A stretch of DNA of 64,000 nucleotides from Bacillota bacterium (GTDB taxonomy: Bacteria; Bacillota; Clostridia; Lachnospirales; Lachnospiraceae): positions 186,001 through 250,000 of the forward strand of contig CABJAN010000001.1 in the NCBI GenBank assembly GCA_902363515.1, written 5' to 3'. A model generated the notes under the pieces. It was not told the origin of the DNA. It saw only the letters and a list, made by a program, of their open reading frames with translations, and did not search any database. Position 1 is the first letter of the stretch, and each line of letters begins with the position of its first letter. Of the stretch, positions 8,680 to 18,733 are shown one piece after another. Position numbers and translations under genes: made by a program.

Positions 8680-9744
8680 CTATTTTCCATTGTTCGGAAA
8701 CAAGGAGGCTACAACTTCCTCCACGGTCTCTATTTTTTCTGCTTTCCATCCACAGGCGCCGCAAAACAGCAGTCCATGCTCCACATCTCCTCTGGCGGCG
8801 GCTATGAGGCTGTCTGTAATGCAGTATGGAATCTCTCCAGGATGACAGCCCTCCAGACAGCGGTGACATGGGCTGTGGGGAATCTGCTCCCCCTTCATAA
8901 CCCGCTTCATAAAAGGATTCAAAATGGCTCTTCCCGGCATACCCACCGGGCTTTTCACAATGCTGATATCCTCTTCCTTTGCCTGAAGAAAGGCTTCTTT
9001 ATAGCGGATATCTGCATCACATTCTTTTGTGGGAATAAATCTGGTTGCTACCTGCACTGCATCTGCGCCCAGCTTCTCCATTTCTTCTACCTTATGAGCA
9101 TCCCAGATACCTCCTGCCGCCACAAGGGGAATCTGGCAGTGATATTTTTTTTCATAGGTTTTCACAACTTCCCGGATGCCCCGGAATTCTTCCTCATAAG
9201 CCCCTGGTTTCCACCCATCCAGCTCTTCTTTGGAAAATCCCAGATGCCCTCCTGCCAAAGGACCTTCTACCACCATCAAATCCGCAGTTCTGTGATACTT
9301 CCTGTCCCAGTATTTCAGCACCACCTGGGCAGAGCGCGCAGTAGAAACAATGGGCGCAATTTTTGTATGACTTCCTTCCACATACTCCGGCAGCTTTGCC
9401 GGAATCCCGGCCCCTGAGAAAATAATGTCTGCCCCTGCTCTTACTGCTGCCCTCACATGTGATTCCTGTTCCCGAAGAGCTGTCATAACATTATAACCGA
9501 TAATGCCGTCAGGTGAAATTTCTCTGGCTTTCTGCATTTCTTTTTCTATGGCTCTGAGATTGGCCTGTTCTGTATTCCTGTGAAAATCCGGTTCCCGGTA
9601 GCCAATCTGGGCGGTGGAAATCACTCCGACTCCCCCTGCCTTTGCCACACTTCCGGCAAGTCTTCCCAGGCTGATACCCACCCCCATGCCTCCTTGAATC
9701 AGGGGCACAGAGGTGGTCTTATTTCCTATTTTCAAGTTCTTCAT
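8680..9744 (-). CDS. Nitronate monooxygenase / FabK-superfamily flavoprotein
   Basis: 354 residues, TIM-barrel FMN protein of the 2-nitropropane dioxygenase superfamily: VPLIQGGMGVGISLGRLAGSVAKAGGVGVIS at the N-terminus, GPLAGGHLGF near residue 170 and PLVAAGGIWDAHKVEEMEKLGADAVQVATRF for phosphate binding. A C-terminal Cys-rich part (CHRCLEGCHPGEIPYC and FCGACGWK) is longer than in FabK and may bind metal. It is the last gene of the fatty acid operon, 43 bp after accDA and before the terminator, so it may act in lipid metabolism rather than nitronate oxidation. A second enoyl reductase is possible; I call only the superfamily firmly. Confidence 0.8.
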   Translation of the reverse strand: MKNLKIGNKTTSVPLIQGGMGVGISLGRLAGSVAKAGGVGVISTAQIGYREPDFHRNTEQANLRAIEKEMQKAREISPDGIIGYNVMTALREQESHVRAAVRAGADIIFSGAGIPAKLPEYVEGSHTKIAPIVSTARSAQVVLKYWDRKYHRTADLMVVEGPLAGGHLGFSKEELDGWKPGAYEEEFRGIREVVKTYEKKYHCQIPLVAAGGIWDAHKVEEMEKLGADAVQVATRFIPTKECDADIRYKEAFLQAKEEDISIVKSPVGMPGRAILNPFMKRVMKGEQIPHSPCHRCLEGCHPGEIPYCITDSLIAAARGDVEHGLLFCGACGWKAEKIETVEEVVASLFPNNGK

Positions 9745-9787
9745 ACTTTCTTCTTTCTGCAGTTTTTTATATCCTGCTTACATTTGC

Positions 9788-11539
9788 TTACATCTTTCTG
9801 AAACGTTCATAACGCTGGTGTGTCATTTCTTCCGCCGAAGCGCCTTCCCACTTCTTAAGCCAATGGCAGATTTCCAAAGACAGCTTTCTGGTCACCGGCT
9901 CCATAGTGTCTACAGTATAAGTTCCTGGTTCCTGAATGACTTTTTCAATGATTCCCAGCTTCTTCAAATCCCCTGCAGTAAGCTTCATCACTTCCGCCGC
10001 TTCCTTTGCTTTGGAGCTGTCTTTCCACAAAATACTGGCAAAACCTTCCGGAGAAAGTACGCTGTAAATGGCATTTTCCATCATCCACACCTCATTGGCA
10101 ACCGCCATGGCAAGGGCGCCGCCGCTTCCCCCTTCTCCGATTACCAGAGAAAGCACTGGCACCTTCAAATCTGACATTTCAAACAAACAGCGGGCAATGG
10201 CTTCCCCCTGCCCACGCTCCTCTGCTTCTAAACCGCAAAACGCTCCCGGTGTGTCCACAAAGCACAAAACAGGACGGCCAAACTTTTCTGCCTGTTTCAT
10301 AAGCCGCAAAGCTTTTCGGTATCCTTCCGGGGAAGGCATACCAAAATTGCGCTCTACATTTTCCCTGGTACTCTTTCCTTTTGCCTGAGCCAGCACCGTT
10401 ACCTTCTGGCCGCAAAAAGAAGCAATTCCCCCTATAATTGCCGGGTCATCTCCAAAATAGCGATCCCCATGAAATTCCAGAAAATCCGGGAACAACTGCT
10501 CAATGTAATCCTGTCCCACAGGCCGGCCCTTTTGTCTGGAAATCTGCACCCGCTCCCAGGCAGTTTTCGGAGATTTCTGCTGTACTTCTTCAGAAAAATC
10601 CAACTTCCGCTGCATGTTCCCGGATAACTCCAACTTGTGTAACACTTCTCCGGACAGTTCCGACTTCTGCTGCACTTCTCCAGATACATCCTCCTGCACT
10701 TCGTGCAGTCTCAAAATCTCACACAGCACCTGGCGCATTTCGTGGCGCTCCACAATCCGATCCAGAAAACCATGTTCCAACAAGAATTCTGCTCTCTGAA
10801 ATCCTTTTGGCAGTTTTTCTCCTATGGTCTGCTCAATGACTCTCGGCCCTGCAAATCCAATGAGCGCCTGGGGCTCTGCCAGAATAATATCCCCAAGCAT
10901 AGCAAAACTGGCTGTTACTCCGCCTGTAGTTGGGTCTGTAAGAACAGACACATAGAGAAGCCCTGCCTCACTGTGACGTTTCAGCGCTGCCGCTGTTTTT
11001 GCCATCTGCATGAGTGAAACCATGCCCTCCTGCATCCTGGCGCCCCCGGAGCAGGCAAAAATAATGACAGGCAATTTCTCTTTGGTAGCCCGCTCCACAG
11101 CTCTGGTAATCTTCTCTCCCACAATCTGGCCCATGCTTGCCATGAGAAATCTTCCATCACACACAGCAATTACTGTTTCATGACCGCCAATCTTTGCCTT
11201 TCCTGTAAGAACCGCCTCGTCAAGCCCTGTTTTTTCCTGAAGGTTCTTTACCTTTCCTTCGTATCCTTTAAACTGCAGAGGGTTTACAAATTCCATTCTG
11301 GCATCCCACTCTTCAAAGGTATTCTCATCCGCAATCATACGGATACGTTCTCTTGCGTGAACCCGGAAATATCCATGACATTTTGGACAGATATATCCTG
11401 CTCTTTTTACATCTTCTGTGAAAATAGCGGCCTGACATTTGTTACATTTTTTCAAAAGTCCCTGAGGGACTTCCGGCCTGTTCTCTCTGGTGGAATTTCC
11501 TGTTTTTCTGATTTTCTTAAACATATTCTGCAGCTTCAT
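9788..11539 (-). CDS. accDA: Fused acetyl-CoA carboxylase carboxyltransferase (beta-alpha)
   Basis: 583 residues joining both carboxyltransferase subunits, which transfer CO2 from carboxybiotin on AccB to acetyl-CoA to give malonyl-CoA. The AccD half (residues ~1-285) starts with a four-Cys zinc ribbon (CNKCQ...CPKCHG) and has [12 protein letters not shown] and [16 protein letters not shown]. The AccA half (from ~325) has [26 protein letters not shown] and [19 protein letters not shown]. The two are normally separate genes. The junction is a ~38-residue linker made of four decapeptide-like repeats (see 10571-10684). It starts 12 bp after accC. Confidence 0.93.
   Translation of the reverse strand: MKLQNMFKKIRKTGNSTRENRPEVPQGLLKKCNKCQAAIFTEDVKRAGYICPKCHGYFRVHARERIRMIADENTFEEWDARMEFVNPLQFKGYEGKVKNLQEKTGLDEAVLTGKAKIGGHETVIAVCDGRFLMASMGQIVGEKITRAVERATKEKLPVIIFACSGGARMQEGMVSLMQMAKTAAALKRHSEAGLLYVSVLTDPTTGGVTASFAMLGDIILAEPQALIGFAGPRVIEQTIGEKLPKGFQRAEFLLEHGFLDRIVERHEMRQVLCEILRLHEVQEDVSGEVQQKSELSGEVLHKLELSGNMQRKLDFSEEVQQKSPKTAWERVQISRQKGRPVGQDYIEQLFPDFLEFHGDRYFGDDPAIIGGIASFCGQKVTVLAQAKGKSTRENVERNFGMPSPEGYRKALRLMKQAEKFGRPVLCFVDTPGAFCGLEAEERGQGEAIARCLFEMSDLKVPVLSLVIGEGGSGGALAMAVANEVWMMENAIYSVLSPEGFASILWKDSSKAKEAAEVMKLTAGDLKKLGIIEKVIQEPGTYTVDTMEPVTRKLSLEICHWLKKWEGASAEEMTHQRYERFRKM
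10571..10684 (-). repeat. Tandem ~30-bp repeats encoding the AccD-AccA linker
   Basis: On the minus strand the linker reads [38 protein letters not shown]: four imperfect ten-residue units in frame. The DNA repeats with the same 30-bp period. This is typical of slippage-expanded linkers, so length may vary among strains. Confidence 0.8.
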
Positions 11540-11551
11540 GTCTTGTTCCTC

Positions 11552-12895
11552 TTACTGACTTTCCATTTGATTAATAAATTCAATGTCTATGGTGCCCTCT
11601 ACAAAATCCGGGTGATGCAAAATTTCATACTGATAGTCCACATTGGTCTGAATTCCTTCAATAATCACTTCCCCAAGAGCGCTTCGCATTTTCAGAATTG
11701 CCTCCTGGCGGTTTTCCCCATGTACAATGAGCTTTGCCAGCATGGAATCATAATAAGGAGGAATCTCATAGCCACTGTAAATGGCAGTGTCCACCCGCAC
11801 ACCTTTTCCTCCCGGCAGATATAAATCCGTAATGATTCCCGGAGATGGACGGAAGTTGTGTTTTGGATCCTCAGCATTGATTCTGCACTCTATGGCATGA
11901 CCTTTTAAAACAATATCTTCCTGGGTTATCTGCAATTTTTCTCCTGAGGCAATGCGAATCTGTTCTTTTACCAAATCAAGACCAGTCACCCACTCAGTCA
12001 CCGGATGCTCCACCTGGATTCTGGTATTCATCTCCATAAAATAAAAGGCTCCGTTTGGCTCCAGGAGAAATTCAATGGTTCCCGCATTGGTATAGCCTGC
12101 GGCTTTAGCTGCTTTTACAGCGGCTTCTCCCATTTTCCGACGAAGTTCTTCGCTTAAGGCCGGAGACGGAGATTCTTCTATGAGCTTCTGGTGGTTTCTC
12201 TGAATAGAGCAGTCCCGTTCTCCCAGATGCACTACATTTCCGTAATCATCCGCTAAAATCTGAAATTCAATATGTCTCGGGCGTTCTACAAAATGCTCGA
12301 TATACATGGCATCATCTCCAAAGGCATTTCTTGCCTCTGTCTGCGCCATGTGAAAACTGTTCTCAAATTCTTCCGGGGAAAACGCAGTACGCATTCCTTT
12401 TCCCCCGCCTCCAAGGGCAGCCTTAATCATAACCGGATAGCCTGCCTCCCTGGCATGTTTCAGTCCATCCTCCACGGTATATACACTGATACTGTTTCCC
12501 GGAATCACCGGAACCCCTGCTTCTTCCATGGTTTTCTTGGCCATGGATTTATTCCCCAGACGTTCAATCACCTCCGGGGAAGGTCCGATAAAGGTTAAAC
12601 CGCAGGTTTTGCAAAGCTGGGCAAATTTGCTGTTCTCTGACAAAAATCCAAAGCCTGGATGAATAGCATCTGCCCCGGTCACAATCGCTGCGCTTAAAAT
12701 CCGCTCCATACTTAGATAACTCTCAGAAGAAGCCGCCGGTCCAATACACACTGCCTCATCTGCAAGCTGGGTATGCAGGGCTTCCCTGTCTGCCTCAGAA
12801 TAAACAGCTACCGTCTCAATTCCCATCTCCCTGCAGGCGCGGATAATCCGCACTGCAATCTCACCCCGGTTGGCAATTAATATTTTTTCAATCAT
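11552..12895 (-). CDS. accC: Acetyl-CoA carboxylase, biotin carboxylase subunit
   Basis: 447 residues, ATP-grasp enzyme that carboxylates the biotin of AccB. Seen: N-terminal [30 protein letters not shown], glycine-rich ATP loop [21 protein letters not shown], and the active-site block [18 protein letters not shown], then [13 protein letters not shown]. Length is standard. It lies 12 bp after fabZ in the operon and acts with AccB and the fused AccDA. Confidence 0.97.
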   Translation of the reverse strand: MIEKILIANRGEIAVRIIRACREMGIETVAVYSEADREALHTQLADEAVCIGPAASSESYLSMERILSAAIVTGADAIHPGFGFLSENSKFAQLCKTCGLTFIGPSPEVIERLGNKSMAKKTMEEAGVPVIPGNSISVYTVEDGLKHAREAGYPVMIKAALGGGGKGMRTAFSPEEFENSFHMAQTEARNAFGDDAMYIEHFVERPRHIEFQILADDYGNVVHLGERDCSIQRNHQKLIEESPSPALSEELRRKMGEAAVKAAKAAGYTNAGTIEFLLEPNGAFYFMEMNTRIQVEHPVTEWVTGLDLVKEQIRIASGEKLQITQEDIVLKGHAIECRINAEDPKHNFRPSPGIITDLYLPGGKGVRVDTAIYSGYEIPPYYDSMLAKLIVHGENRQEAILKMRSALGEVIIEGIQTNVDYQYEILHHPDFVEGTIDIEFINQMESQ

Positions 12896-12907
12896 GTCCC
12901 TTATCCT

Positions 12908-13342
12908 CTACTCATCTCCTACTATAAAGGTAAGTTCCGCGTTGGCAACTACTTTTCCCTCTACAGAAGCAACCGCTTCCCCCACTCCCAGAGGGCCTTT
13001 TCTCTTAATAATTCTGGTCTCTAATTTCAGCTTATCTCCCGGAACCACCATACCTTTGAAACGACATTTCTGAATGCCTCCGAAAAAGGCAATTTTCCCC
13101 TGATTTTCAGGAATGCTTAAAATTGCCACTGCCCCTGCCTGGGCAAGAGCTTCAATAATCAAAACCCCTGGCATAACCGGCTTCTCTGGAAAATGTCCTT
13201 TGAAAAAATCCTCCCGGTAAGTCACACATTTATAACCCACTGCATACTCTCCAGGCTCATAATCCTCAATGGCATCCAGCAGTAAAAAAGGATGACGGTG
13301 AGGAATAATCTCCTGAATTTCCTTTATATTTAATGATTTCAT
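12908..13342 (-). CDS. fabZ: 3-hydroxyacyl-ACP dehydratase FabZ
   Basis: 144 residues, hot-dog fold enzyme that dehydrates 3-hydroxyacyl-ACP to trans-2-enoyl-ACP. Seen: IIPHRHPFLLLDAI near the N-terminus and the catalytic block GHFPEKPVMPGVLIIEALAQAG with His50 and Glu64. It lies between accB and accC, the order found in Gram-positive fab-acc operons. No fabM or fabA is present here, so how unsaturated chains are made is not visible. Confidence 0.96.
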   Translation of the reverse strand: MKSLNIKEIQEIIPHRHPFLLLDAIEDYEPGEYAVGYKCVTYREDFFKGHFPEKPVMPGVLIIEALAQAGAVAILSIPENQGKIAFFGGIQKCRFKGMVVPGDKLKLETRIIKRKGPLGVGEAVASVEGKVVANAELTFIVGDE

Positions 13343-13356
13343 ACTCTGCTCCCTCT

Positions 13357-13791
13357 CTATTTCACCAGGAAAAGCGGCTGTCCATATTCCACAGGCTCCC
13401 CGTTTTCCACCAGAATTTCCTCAATCACACCATGAACTTCACTTTCAATTTCATTCATAAGCTTCATAGCTTCCACAATTCCAAGTACCGTACCCTCCTG
13501 CACCTGGTCTCCCACCTGTACAAAAGGCTCCCCGTTTTCCGAAGGGGCCGCATAAAACGTACCTACCAGCGGAGAGGTAATATAGTTTCCTTTTTTCTCA
13601 GATTCTGTGGTCGGTTTCTTTCCCTCCGGTTCCTGCTGCACTGCAACTGAAGGCACTGTCTCTGTTTCTGTCTTGATTTTATTTTTCTCTTTTTTTAGGG
13701 AAAGCTTCACGCCTCCCTCTTCATAATTCAGTTCCCCCACAGAGGAGGCAGATACCGCCTGAATCAGTTCTACGATCTGTTCCACGTTCAT
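13357..13791 (-). CDS. accB: Acetyl-CoA carboxylase biotin carboxyl carrier protein
   Basis: 144 residues. The N-terminal part is an AccC-interaction helix ([13 protein letters not shown]), followed by a charged and Pro/Glu-rich linker and a C-terminal biotinyl domain with the biotinylation motif EAMKLMNE (Lys110). It carries the carboxybiotin between AccC and AccDA. It starts 9 bp after fabF. Confidence 0.96.
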   Translation of the reverse strand: MNVEQIVELIQAVSASSVGELNYEEGGVKLSLKKEKNKIKTETETVPSVAVQQEPEGKKPTTESEKKGNYITSPLVGTFYAAPSENGEPFVQVGDQVQEGTVLGIVEAMKLMNEIESEVHGVIEEILVENGEPVEYGQPLFLVK

Positions 13792-13800
13792 TTTCTTACT

Positions 13801-15039
13801 CTACCCTTCATATTTCTTTAACAAAAGTGACGCATTATGTCCCCCAAATCCCAGGGAATTGGTAAGCGCATAGTTGACTTCTTTTTCCACAGGAGCGCCA
13901 ATAGCGTAATTCAAATCGCACTCCCCATCTGTCTCTCTGGTTCCCATGGTCTGGTGGATAAATCCTTCCTGAATACTCTTCACACATACCACGCACTCAA
14001 CTCCCCCCGCTGCTCCAAGCAGATGTCCAATCATGGATTTTGTGGAGTTTACCACCACCTGATCTGCTGCCTCTCCCAGAGCATAGCGGATGGCTCTTGT
14101 CTCATACAAATCATTGTGGTGGGTGCTGGTTCCATGGGCATTAATATAATCAATCTCTTCCGGGGAAACGCCTGCTTCCTCCATGGCCAGCTTCATAGCC
14201 ATACCTGCTCCTTCCCCGTTTTCTGCAGGAGAAGTAATATGGTAAGCATCTGCTGTGGCTCCATAGCCAACGATTTCTGCGTATATCTTCGCCCCTCTTT
14301 TCTGAGCATGCTCAAGTTCTTCCAGCATCACAACTCCAGCGCCTTCTCCCAGGACAAATCCATCTCTGTCTTTGTCAAAGGGAATGGAGGCTCTCTTAGG
14401 GTCCTGGGATGTGGAAAGGGCTGTCAGGGCTGTAAACCCTGCCACTCCGGTAGGACAAATGCTGCTCTCGGTTCCTCCTGCCACGCAGATATCTAAATCT
14501 CCGTAAGCAATAGCCCGAAAGGCATCTCCAATGCAGTGGGTACCAGAAGCACAGGCAGTCACCACGTTGGTACATTTTCCCTGAAATCCCAGTTGAATAG
14601 AAACATTGCCTGCCGCCATGTTAGAAATCATCAAAGGCACCATAAGGGGATTTACTCTGGAAGGTCCCTTGGTTAAAATCTTCTCATAATTACTCTCTAC
14701 TGTCTGAAGACTTCCAATACCAGAACCAATAATCACCCCTGCCCGGTAAGGATTTTCTTCTTCCATATTCAATCCTGCATCTTCAAAAGCTTCCTTTGCT
14801 GCTGCTACCGCATACTGGGAAAAGGTTTCCATGCGCTTTGCCGCCTTAAAATCCATGCGCTCCTTTGGGGAAAATCCTTTTACTTCTGCTGCCAGTTTTA
14901 CTTTATAATCGGAAGTATCAAACCTGGTAATAGGACCGATTCCCACTTCGCCTCTGCGGATTCCCTTCCAGAATTCTTCCACTGTATTTCCAATGGGAGT
15001 CACAGCTCCCAGTCCTGTAACCACTACTCTTTTTTTCAT
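13801..15039 (-). CDS. fabF: 3-oxoacyl-ACP synthase II
   Basis: 412 residues, condensing enzyme that elongates acyl-ACP with malonyl-ACP. The Cys-His-His triad is visible as Cys163 in VVTACASGTHCIG, His302 in NAHGTSTHHND and His339 in KSMIGHLLGAAGG. N-terminal KKRVVVTGLGAVTPIGNT fixes the start. It follows fabG by 15 bp. Confidence 0.97.
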   Translation of the reverse strand: MKKRVVVTGLGAVTPIGNTVEEFWKGIRRGEVGIGPITRFDTSDYKVKLAAEVKGFSPKERMDFKAAKRMETFSQYAVAAAKEAFEDAGLNMEEENPYRAGVIIGSGIGSLQTVESNYEKILTKGPSRVNPLMVPLMISNMAAGNVSIQLGFQGKCTNVVTACASGTHCIGDAFRAIAYGDLDICVAGGTESSICPTGVAGFTALTALSTSQDPKRASIPFDKDRDGFVLGEGAGVVMLEELEHAQKRGAKIYAEIVGYGATADAYHITSPAENGEGAGMAMKLAMEEAGVSPEEIDYINAHGTSTHHNDLYETRAIRYALGEAADQVVVNSTKSMIGHLLGAAGGVECVVCVKSIQEGFIHQTMGTRETDGECDLNYAIGAPVEKEVNYALTNSLGFGGHNASLLLKKYEG

Positions 15040-15054
15040 GTATGTTCCCTTTCT

Positions 15055-15795
15055 CTACATGGCCATGCCGCCGTCTACACAAAGCACCTGTCCGGTAATA
15101 TATCCGGCTCTTTCGGATGCCAGAAATGCCACTGCCTCTGCCACATCTTCCGGATTTCCAAACTTTTTCAGAGGAATCTGTGTCTGCACCTGTTTTTGTA
15201 CCTCCTCAGAAAGCACCTCTGTCATATCTGTGGTAATAAATCCCGGTGCCACTGCATTCACCGTAATTCCTCTGGAGGCCAGTTCTCTGGCCGCAGATTT
15301 GGTAAGTCCAATGACCCCGGCCTTGGCTGCGCAATAGTTTGCCTGCCCTGCATTTCCCATCACTCCGGATACCGAAGAAATGTTAATAATCCGTCCGCCT
15401 CTTTGCTTTAACATCTGTCTGGAAGCAAAACGTATTCCATGAAATGGCCCCTTTAAATTGGTCTGCAGCACAGCATCATAATCTTCCTCAGACATTTTCA
15501 TCACCAGACCGTCTCTGGTAATTCCTGCATTGTTCACCAAAATATCCAGCCTTCCGTAAGTCTTAATAATCTCCTGGAAAAACCTCTCACAGGCAGCATA
15601 ATCAGACACATCACAAGCATAGATTTCTGCCTGTCCCTGCTGTTCTTCAATTTCTTTCTTTACCTTTGCTGCCTGTTCTTTATTTCCACGATAATTGATA
15701 ATCACAAAAATATCATCCGCTGCCAGCCTTTTTGCAATGGCTCTTCCAATCCCTCTGGAAGCTCCTGTGACCACTGCCACTTTCTTCTCTAACAT
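15055..15795 (-). CDS. fabG: 3-oxoacyl-ACP reductase
   Basis: 246 residues, classical short-chain dehydrogenase. Seen: NADPH-binding TGASRGIG (residues 10-17), NNAG at 88-91, catalytic Ser141, Tyr154 and Lys158 (SSVSGVMGNAGQANYCAAKAG), and a C-terminal GYITGQVLCVDGG. It reduces 3-oxoacyl-ACP in each elongation cycle. Its start overlaps the fabD stop by 7 nt. Confidence 0.97.
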   Translation of the reverse strand: MLEKKVAVVTGASRGIGRAIAKRLAADDIFVIINYRGNKEQAAKVKKEIEEQQGQAEIYACDVSDYAACERFFQEIIKTYGRLDILVNNAGITRDGLVMKMSEEDYDAVLQTNLKGPFHGIRFASRQMLKQRGGRIINISSVSGVMGNAGQANYCAAKAGVIGLTKSAARELASRGITVNAVAPGFITTDMTEVLSEEVQKQVQTQIPLKKFGNPEDVAEAVAFLASERAGYITGQVLCVDGGMAM

Positions 15796-16709
15796 AATGC
15801 ATTCCCTACCTTTTCTGCTTCTTCCCAGGTTCCCACCTGATAACAGGTTACTTCCCGGCTGATTTTCTTCAAAAATCCGGACAAGGTACGTCCCGGGCCA
15901 ATTTCCACAAAAGTGTCCACACCATTTTTAATCATATTCTCTACACTCTGCTGCCAGTAAACAGGAGCTGCAATCTGCTGTACCAGCAGGTCTTTGGTTT
16001 CTCTGATATCTGTCACATAGTTTCCAGTTACATTGGTAACATAAGGAATCTGCAGTTCTGAAAATGTGATTTCGTCTAAAACCTCTCTCAGAGAATTTCC
16101 CGCTTCCTTTAACATAGGAGAATGGAAGGGTCCGCTGACCTTTAATGGCAGTACCCGTCTGGCTCCTGCTTCTTTTAAAACTACTGCCGCCTGCTCCACC
16201 TGCTCCTTCCAGCCGGTAATCACAATCTGTCCCGGGCAGTTATAATTGGCAACACTGACTCCCTCTATCCCTGCAATTCCTGCATCCACTTCTTCAGCCT
16301 TCATGCCAAGCACTGCTGCCATGGCGCCTTTGCCTCCCGGAACTGCATGTTCCATAAGAATTCCTCTTTTGCGCACCGCCCAAATGGCCTCCTGAATTTT
16401 CATCCCTCCTGAGGAAGCAATAGCGCAGTATTCCCCAAGACTTAACCCTGCGGTAACCTCTGGTTTCAAGTTTCTCTCTCTTAATACCTGCTCCATTGCC
16501 ATGCAAACAGTTACCATAGCTGCCTGGGTGTATTCCGTCTGGTGAAGCTTCTCATTTTCTTCAAAACAAAGTTTTTTCATATTCAGCTTCAGGTTTTCCG
16601 ATGCTTCGTCTATAATATCCCTGGCGGTCTGGCTGTGTTCGTAAAAATCCTTTCCCATTCCGGCAATCTGGGCGCCCTGTCCCGGAAACATAAATGCAAT
16701 CTTACTCAT
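15789..16709 (-). CDS. fabD: Malonyl-CoA:ACP transacylase
   Basis: 306 residues. N-terminal FMFPGQGAQ, nucleophile Ser90 in GLSLGEYCA and catalytic His196 in GPFHSPM identify FabD, which loads malonyl groups onto ACP. It overlaps fabK by 8 nt and fabG by 7 nt, so these three are probably translationally coupled. Confidence 0.97.
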   Translation of the reverse strand: MSKIAFMFPGQGAQIAGMGKDFYEHSQTARDIIDEASENLKLNMKKLCFEENEKLHQTEYTQAAMVTVCMAMEQVLRERNLKPEVTAGLSLGEYCAIASSGGMKIQEAIWAVRKRGILMEHAVPGGKGAMAAVLGMKAEEVDAGIAGIEGVSVANYNCPGQIVITGWKEQVEQAAVVLKEAGARRVLPLKVSGPFHSPMLKEAGNSLREVLDEITFSELQIPYVTNVTGNYVTDIRETKDLLVQQIAAPVYWQQSVENMIKNGVDTFVEIGPGRTLSGFLKKISREVTCYQVGTWEEAEKVGNALC

Positions 16710-17640
16710 GATTTCCCATTCCTTTCATCACTGTTTCTGCCTGTGCAATGAGCTTTTCTATAATTTCTTTACAGGGGAGGATATCGTGAATCATGGCTGC
16801 GGACTGTCCTGCCATAACGCTTCCGTTTACCACATCCCCTTCTACCACTGCTTTTCTAAGACTTCCCAGGGTCAGAAGCTCCAGTTCTTCAAAAGGAACA
16901 CCAGCCTGCTCTTTTTCCAGATAGGTCTTTGTCATCTGGTTTCTCAGGGCTCTTACCGGATGTCCGGTGCTTCGTCCTGTAACTCTGGAATCAATGTCCT
17001 TTGCCTTTACAATATAATTCTTATAGTTTTCATGAACCTGTGCTTCCTGTGATGCTACAAAGCGTGTTCCAATCTGTACGCCTTGCGCTCCCAGCATAAA
17101 AGCTGCCGCCATTCCTCTGCCATCTGCGATTCCTCCCGCTGCAATAACAGGAATGCTCACTGCATCTGCAATCTGTGGCACCAGCACCATGGTGGTGTTC
17201 TCACCAATATGTCCTCCTGCCTCAGTTCCCTCTGCCACCAGAGCGTCTGCACCGCAGCGCTCCATACGTTTTGCCAGAGCCACAGAAGCAACCACTGGAA
17301 TCACCTTGATTCCGGCTTCTTTCCACATCTTCATATATTTCTCAGGAGAACCGGCTCCTGTGGTAACTACCGGCACTTTTTCCTCTGCCACAACCCTTGC
17401 CACATCCTCTGCATACGGGCTCATAAGCATAATGTTTACCCCAAAAGGTTTGTCTGTCTTTTCTTTCACCAGACGAATCTGCTCTCTCACCCAGTCAGCC
17501 GGCGCGCTGGCTGCTCCAATAATTCCAAGACCTCCGGCCTCAGAAACCGCTGCTGCCAGGCAGTTTTCTGCCACCCATGCCATGCCGCCCTGTATTACCG
17601 GGGCTTCAATGTTTAAAAGTTCTGTAATTGCTGTTTTCAT
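16702..17640 (-). CDS. fabK: Enoyl-ACP reductase II (FMN-dependent)
   Basis: 312 residues, TIM-barrel flavoprotein that reduces enoyl-ACP with NADH and replaces the triclosan-sensitive FabI. Seen: APVIQGGMAWVAENCLAAAVSEAGGLGIIG, GTEAGGHIGE, IPVIAAGGIADGRGMAAAFMLGAQGVQIGTRFVAS. Its position between fabH and fabD matches other Firmicutes fab operons. The gene lies 38 bp after fabH, where acpP would often be found; there is no room for acpP. Confidence 0.95.
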   Translation of the reverse strand: MKTAITELLNIEAPVIQGGMAWVAENCLAAAVSEAGGLGIIGAASAPADWVREQIRLVKEKTDKPFGVNIMLMSPYAEDVARVVAEEKVPVVTTGAGSPEKYMKMWKEAGIKVIPVVASVALAKRMERCGADALVAEGTEAGGHIGENTTMVLVPQIADAVSIPVIAAGGIADGRGMAAAFMLGAQGVQIGTRFVASQEAQVHENYKNYIVKAKDIDSRVTGRSTGHPVRALRNQMTKTYLEKEQAGVPFEELELLTLGSLRKAVVEGDVVNGSVMAGQSAAMIHDILPCKEIIEKLIAQAETVMKGMGNHE

Positions 17641-17678
17641 TCCTTTATCCTCTCAATTCTCCTGATTCATCTTCTTCG

Positions 17679-18641
17679 TTACCATTCCAACAGACTTCCA
17701 GCCCAGGAAAGTCCTGCCCCAAAGCCTGCCAGTATGAGTTTGTCTCCTCTTTTTAACAACCCCTTCCTGTTCCATTCATCCAGAAGAATGGGAATGCTGG
17801 CTGCGGAGGTATTTCCGTATTCCTGAAGATTCATGGGAAATCTGGAAATCTCTGCCCCAATCCTTTTGGCTGCTGCTTCAATGATTCTCTTATTTGCCTG
17901 ATGCAAGAAGAAATAATCAATGTCTTCCTGCTTCATCTGGGCTTGCTTTAAAAGCTCCTCCACAATCTCCGGCACACTCCGCACTGCAAACTTGAACACC
18001 TGCTGTCCGTCCATATGAAGAAAGGTTTCTTCCATGCGCTTTGGCTCTTCCCAGCCTTTCCTGTGTCGGCTTCGCCCTGTAAGCACGTTTCCTCCGGCTC
18101 CATTGGAATGGGCTGCGTGGAAGGAAACCCCTCCCGCTTCTGCTCTCAGTACCACAGCTCCTGCCCCGTCTCCAAACAAAATACAGGTTCCCCGGTCTGT
18201 CCAGTCAATGACCTGAGACATGCTGTCTGCCCCTATGACCAAAATAGTTTTATAAAGCCCTGCCTGAATATAAGCCTGGGCTGTCTGATAAGCCAAAAGA
18301 AAACCGCTGCAGGCTGCATTTAAGTCAAACCCTGGGCTGTTGGCTGCCCCTATTTCTTTTTGTACTTCACATGCCACACAGGGAAATATGGTGTCCGGTG
18401 TGGAGGTTGCCACTAAAATCAAATCCACATTCTCACCTGCAATCCCCGCCTGCAAAAGCGCCTCCCTGGCTGCCTGGGCTGCCATATAAGAGGTAGTTTC
18501 CTCTTCTATCAAATGGCGTCTGGCAATTCCTGTCCGTTCCTGAATCCAGGCATCATTGGTATCCACTACCTTCGCCAGTTCCTGATTTTCTACTGTTCTG
18601 GCCGGCACATAAGCGCCGGTTCCCAAAATTCTTCCAGTCAT
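17679..18641 (-). CDS. fabH: 3-oxoacyl-ACP synthase III
   Basis: 320 residues, initiating condensing enzyme (acyl-CoA plus malonyl-ACP). Catalytic Cys111 (DLNAACSGF), His247 (FLHQANKRI) and Asn277 (YGNTSAASIP) are all present, with the final GFGAGLSWAGSLLEW typical of FabH. First gene of the operon, directly behind a strong promoter and a candidate operator. The usual fabT (MarR) regulator gene is not next to it. Confidence 0.96.
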   Translation of the reverse strand: MTGRILGTGAYVPARTVENQELAKVVDTNDAWIQERTGIARRHLIEEETTSYMAAQAAREALLQAGIAGENVDLILVATSTPDTIFPCVACEVQKEIGAANSPGFDLNAACSGFLLAYQTAQAYIQAGLYKTILVIGADSMSQVIDWTDRGTCILFGDGAGAVVLRAEAGGVSFHAAHSNGAGGNVLTGRSRHRKGWEEPKRMEETFLHMDGQQVFKFAVRSVPEIVEELLKQAQMKQEDIDYFFLHQANKRIIEAAAKRIGAEISRFPMNLQEYGNTSAASIPILLDEWNRKGLLKRGDKLILAGFGAGLSWAGSLLEW

Positions 18642-18676
18642 CCTTCATCTCCGCATAATTGTTTTAAGATAAAATA

Positions 18677-18733
18677 TTTTGAAATTAGATTATTATGATT
18701 TTCAAAGTATATCACAAAAAAAATATTTGTCAA
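18677..18733 (-). promoter_or_regulatory. fab operon promoter with candidate fatty-acid operator
   Basis: Minus-strand TTGACA (18728-18733) and TATACT (18706-18711) are 16 nt apart. Just downstream, TTTTGAAA (18677-18684) and TTTCAAA (18700-18706) form an inverted repeat over the transcription start. The position and the TTTGA/TCAAA halves recall MarR-type FabT operators; the regulator is not in the window, so this is an inference. Confidence 0.65.
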
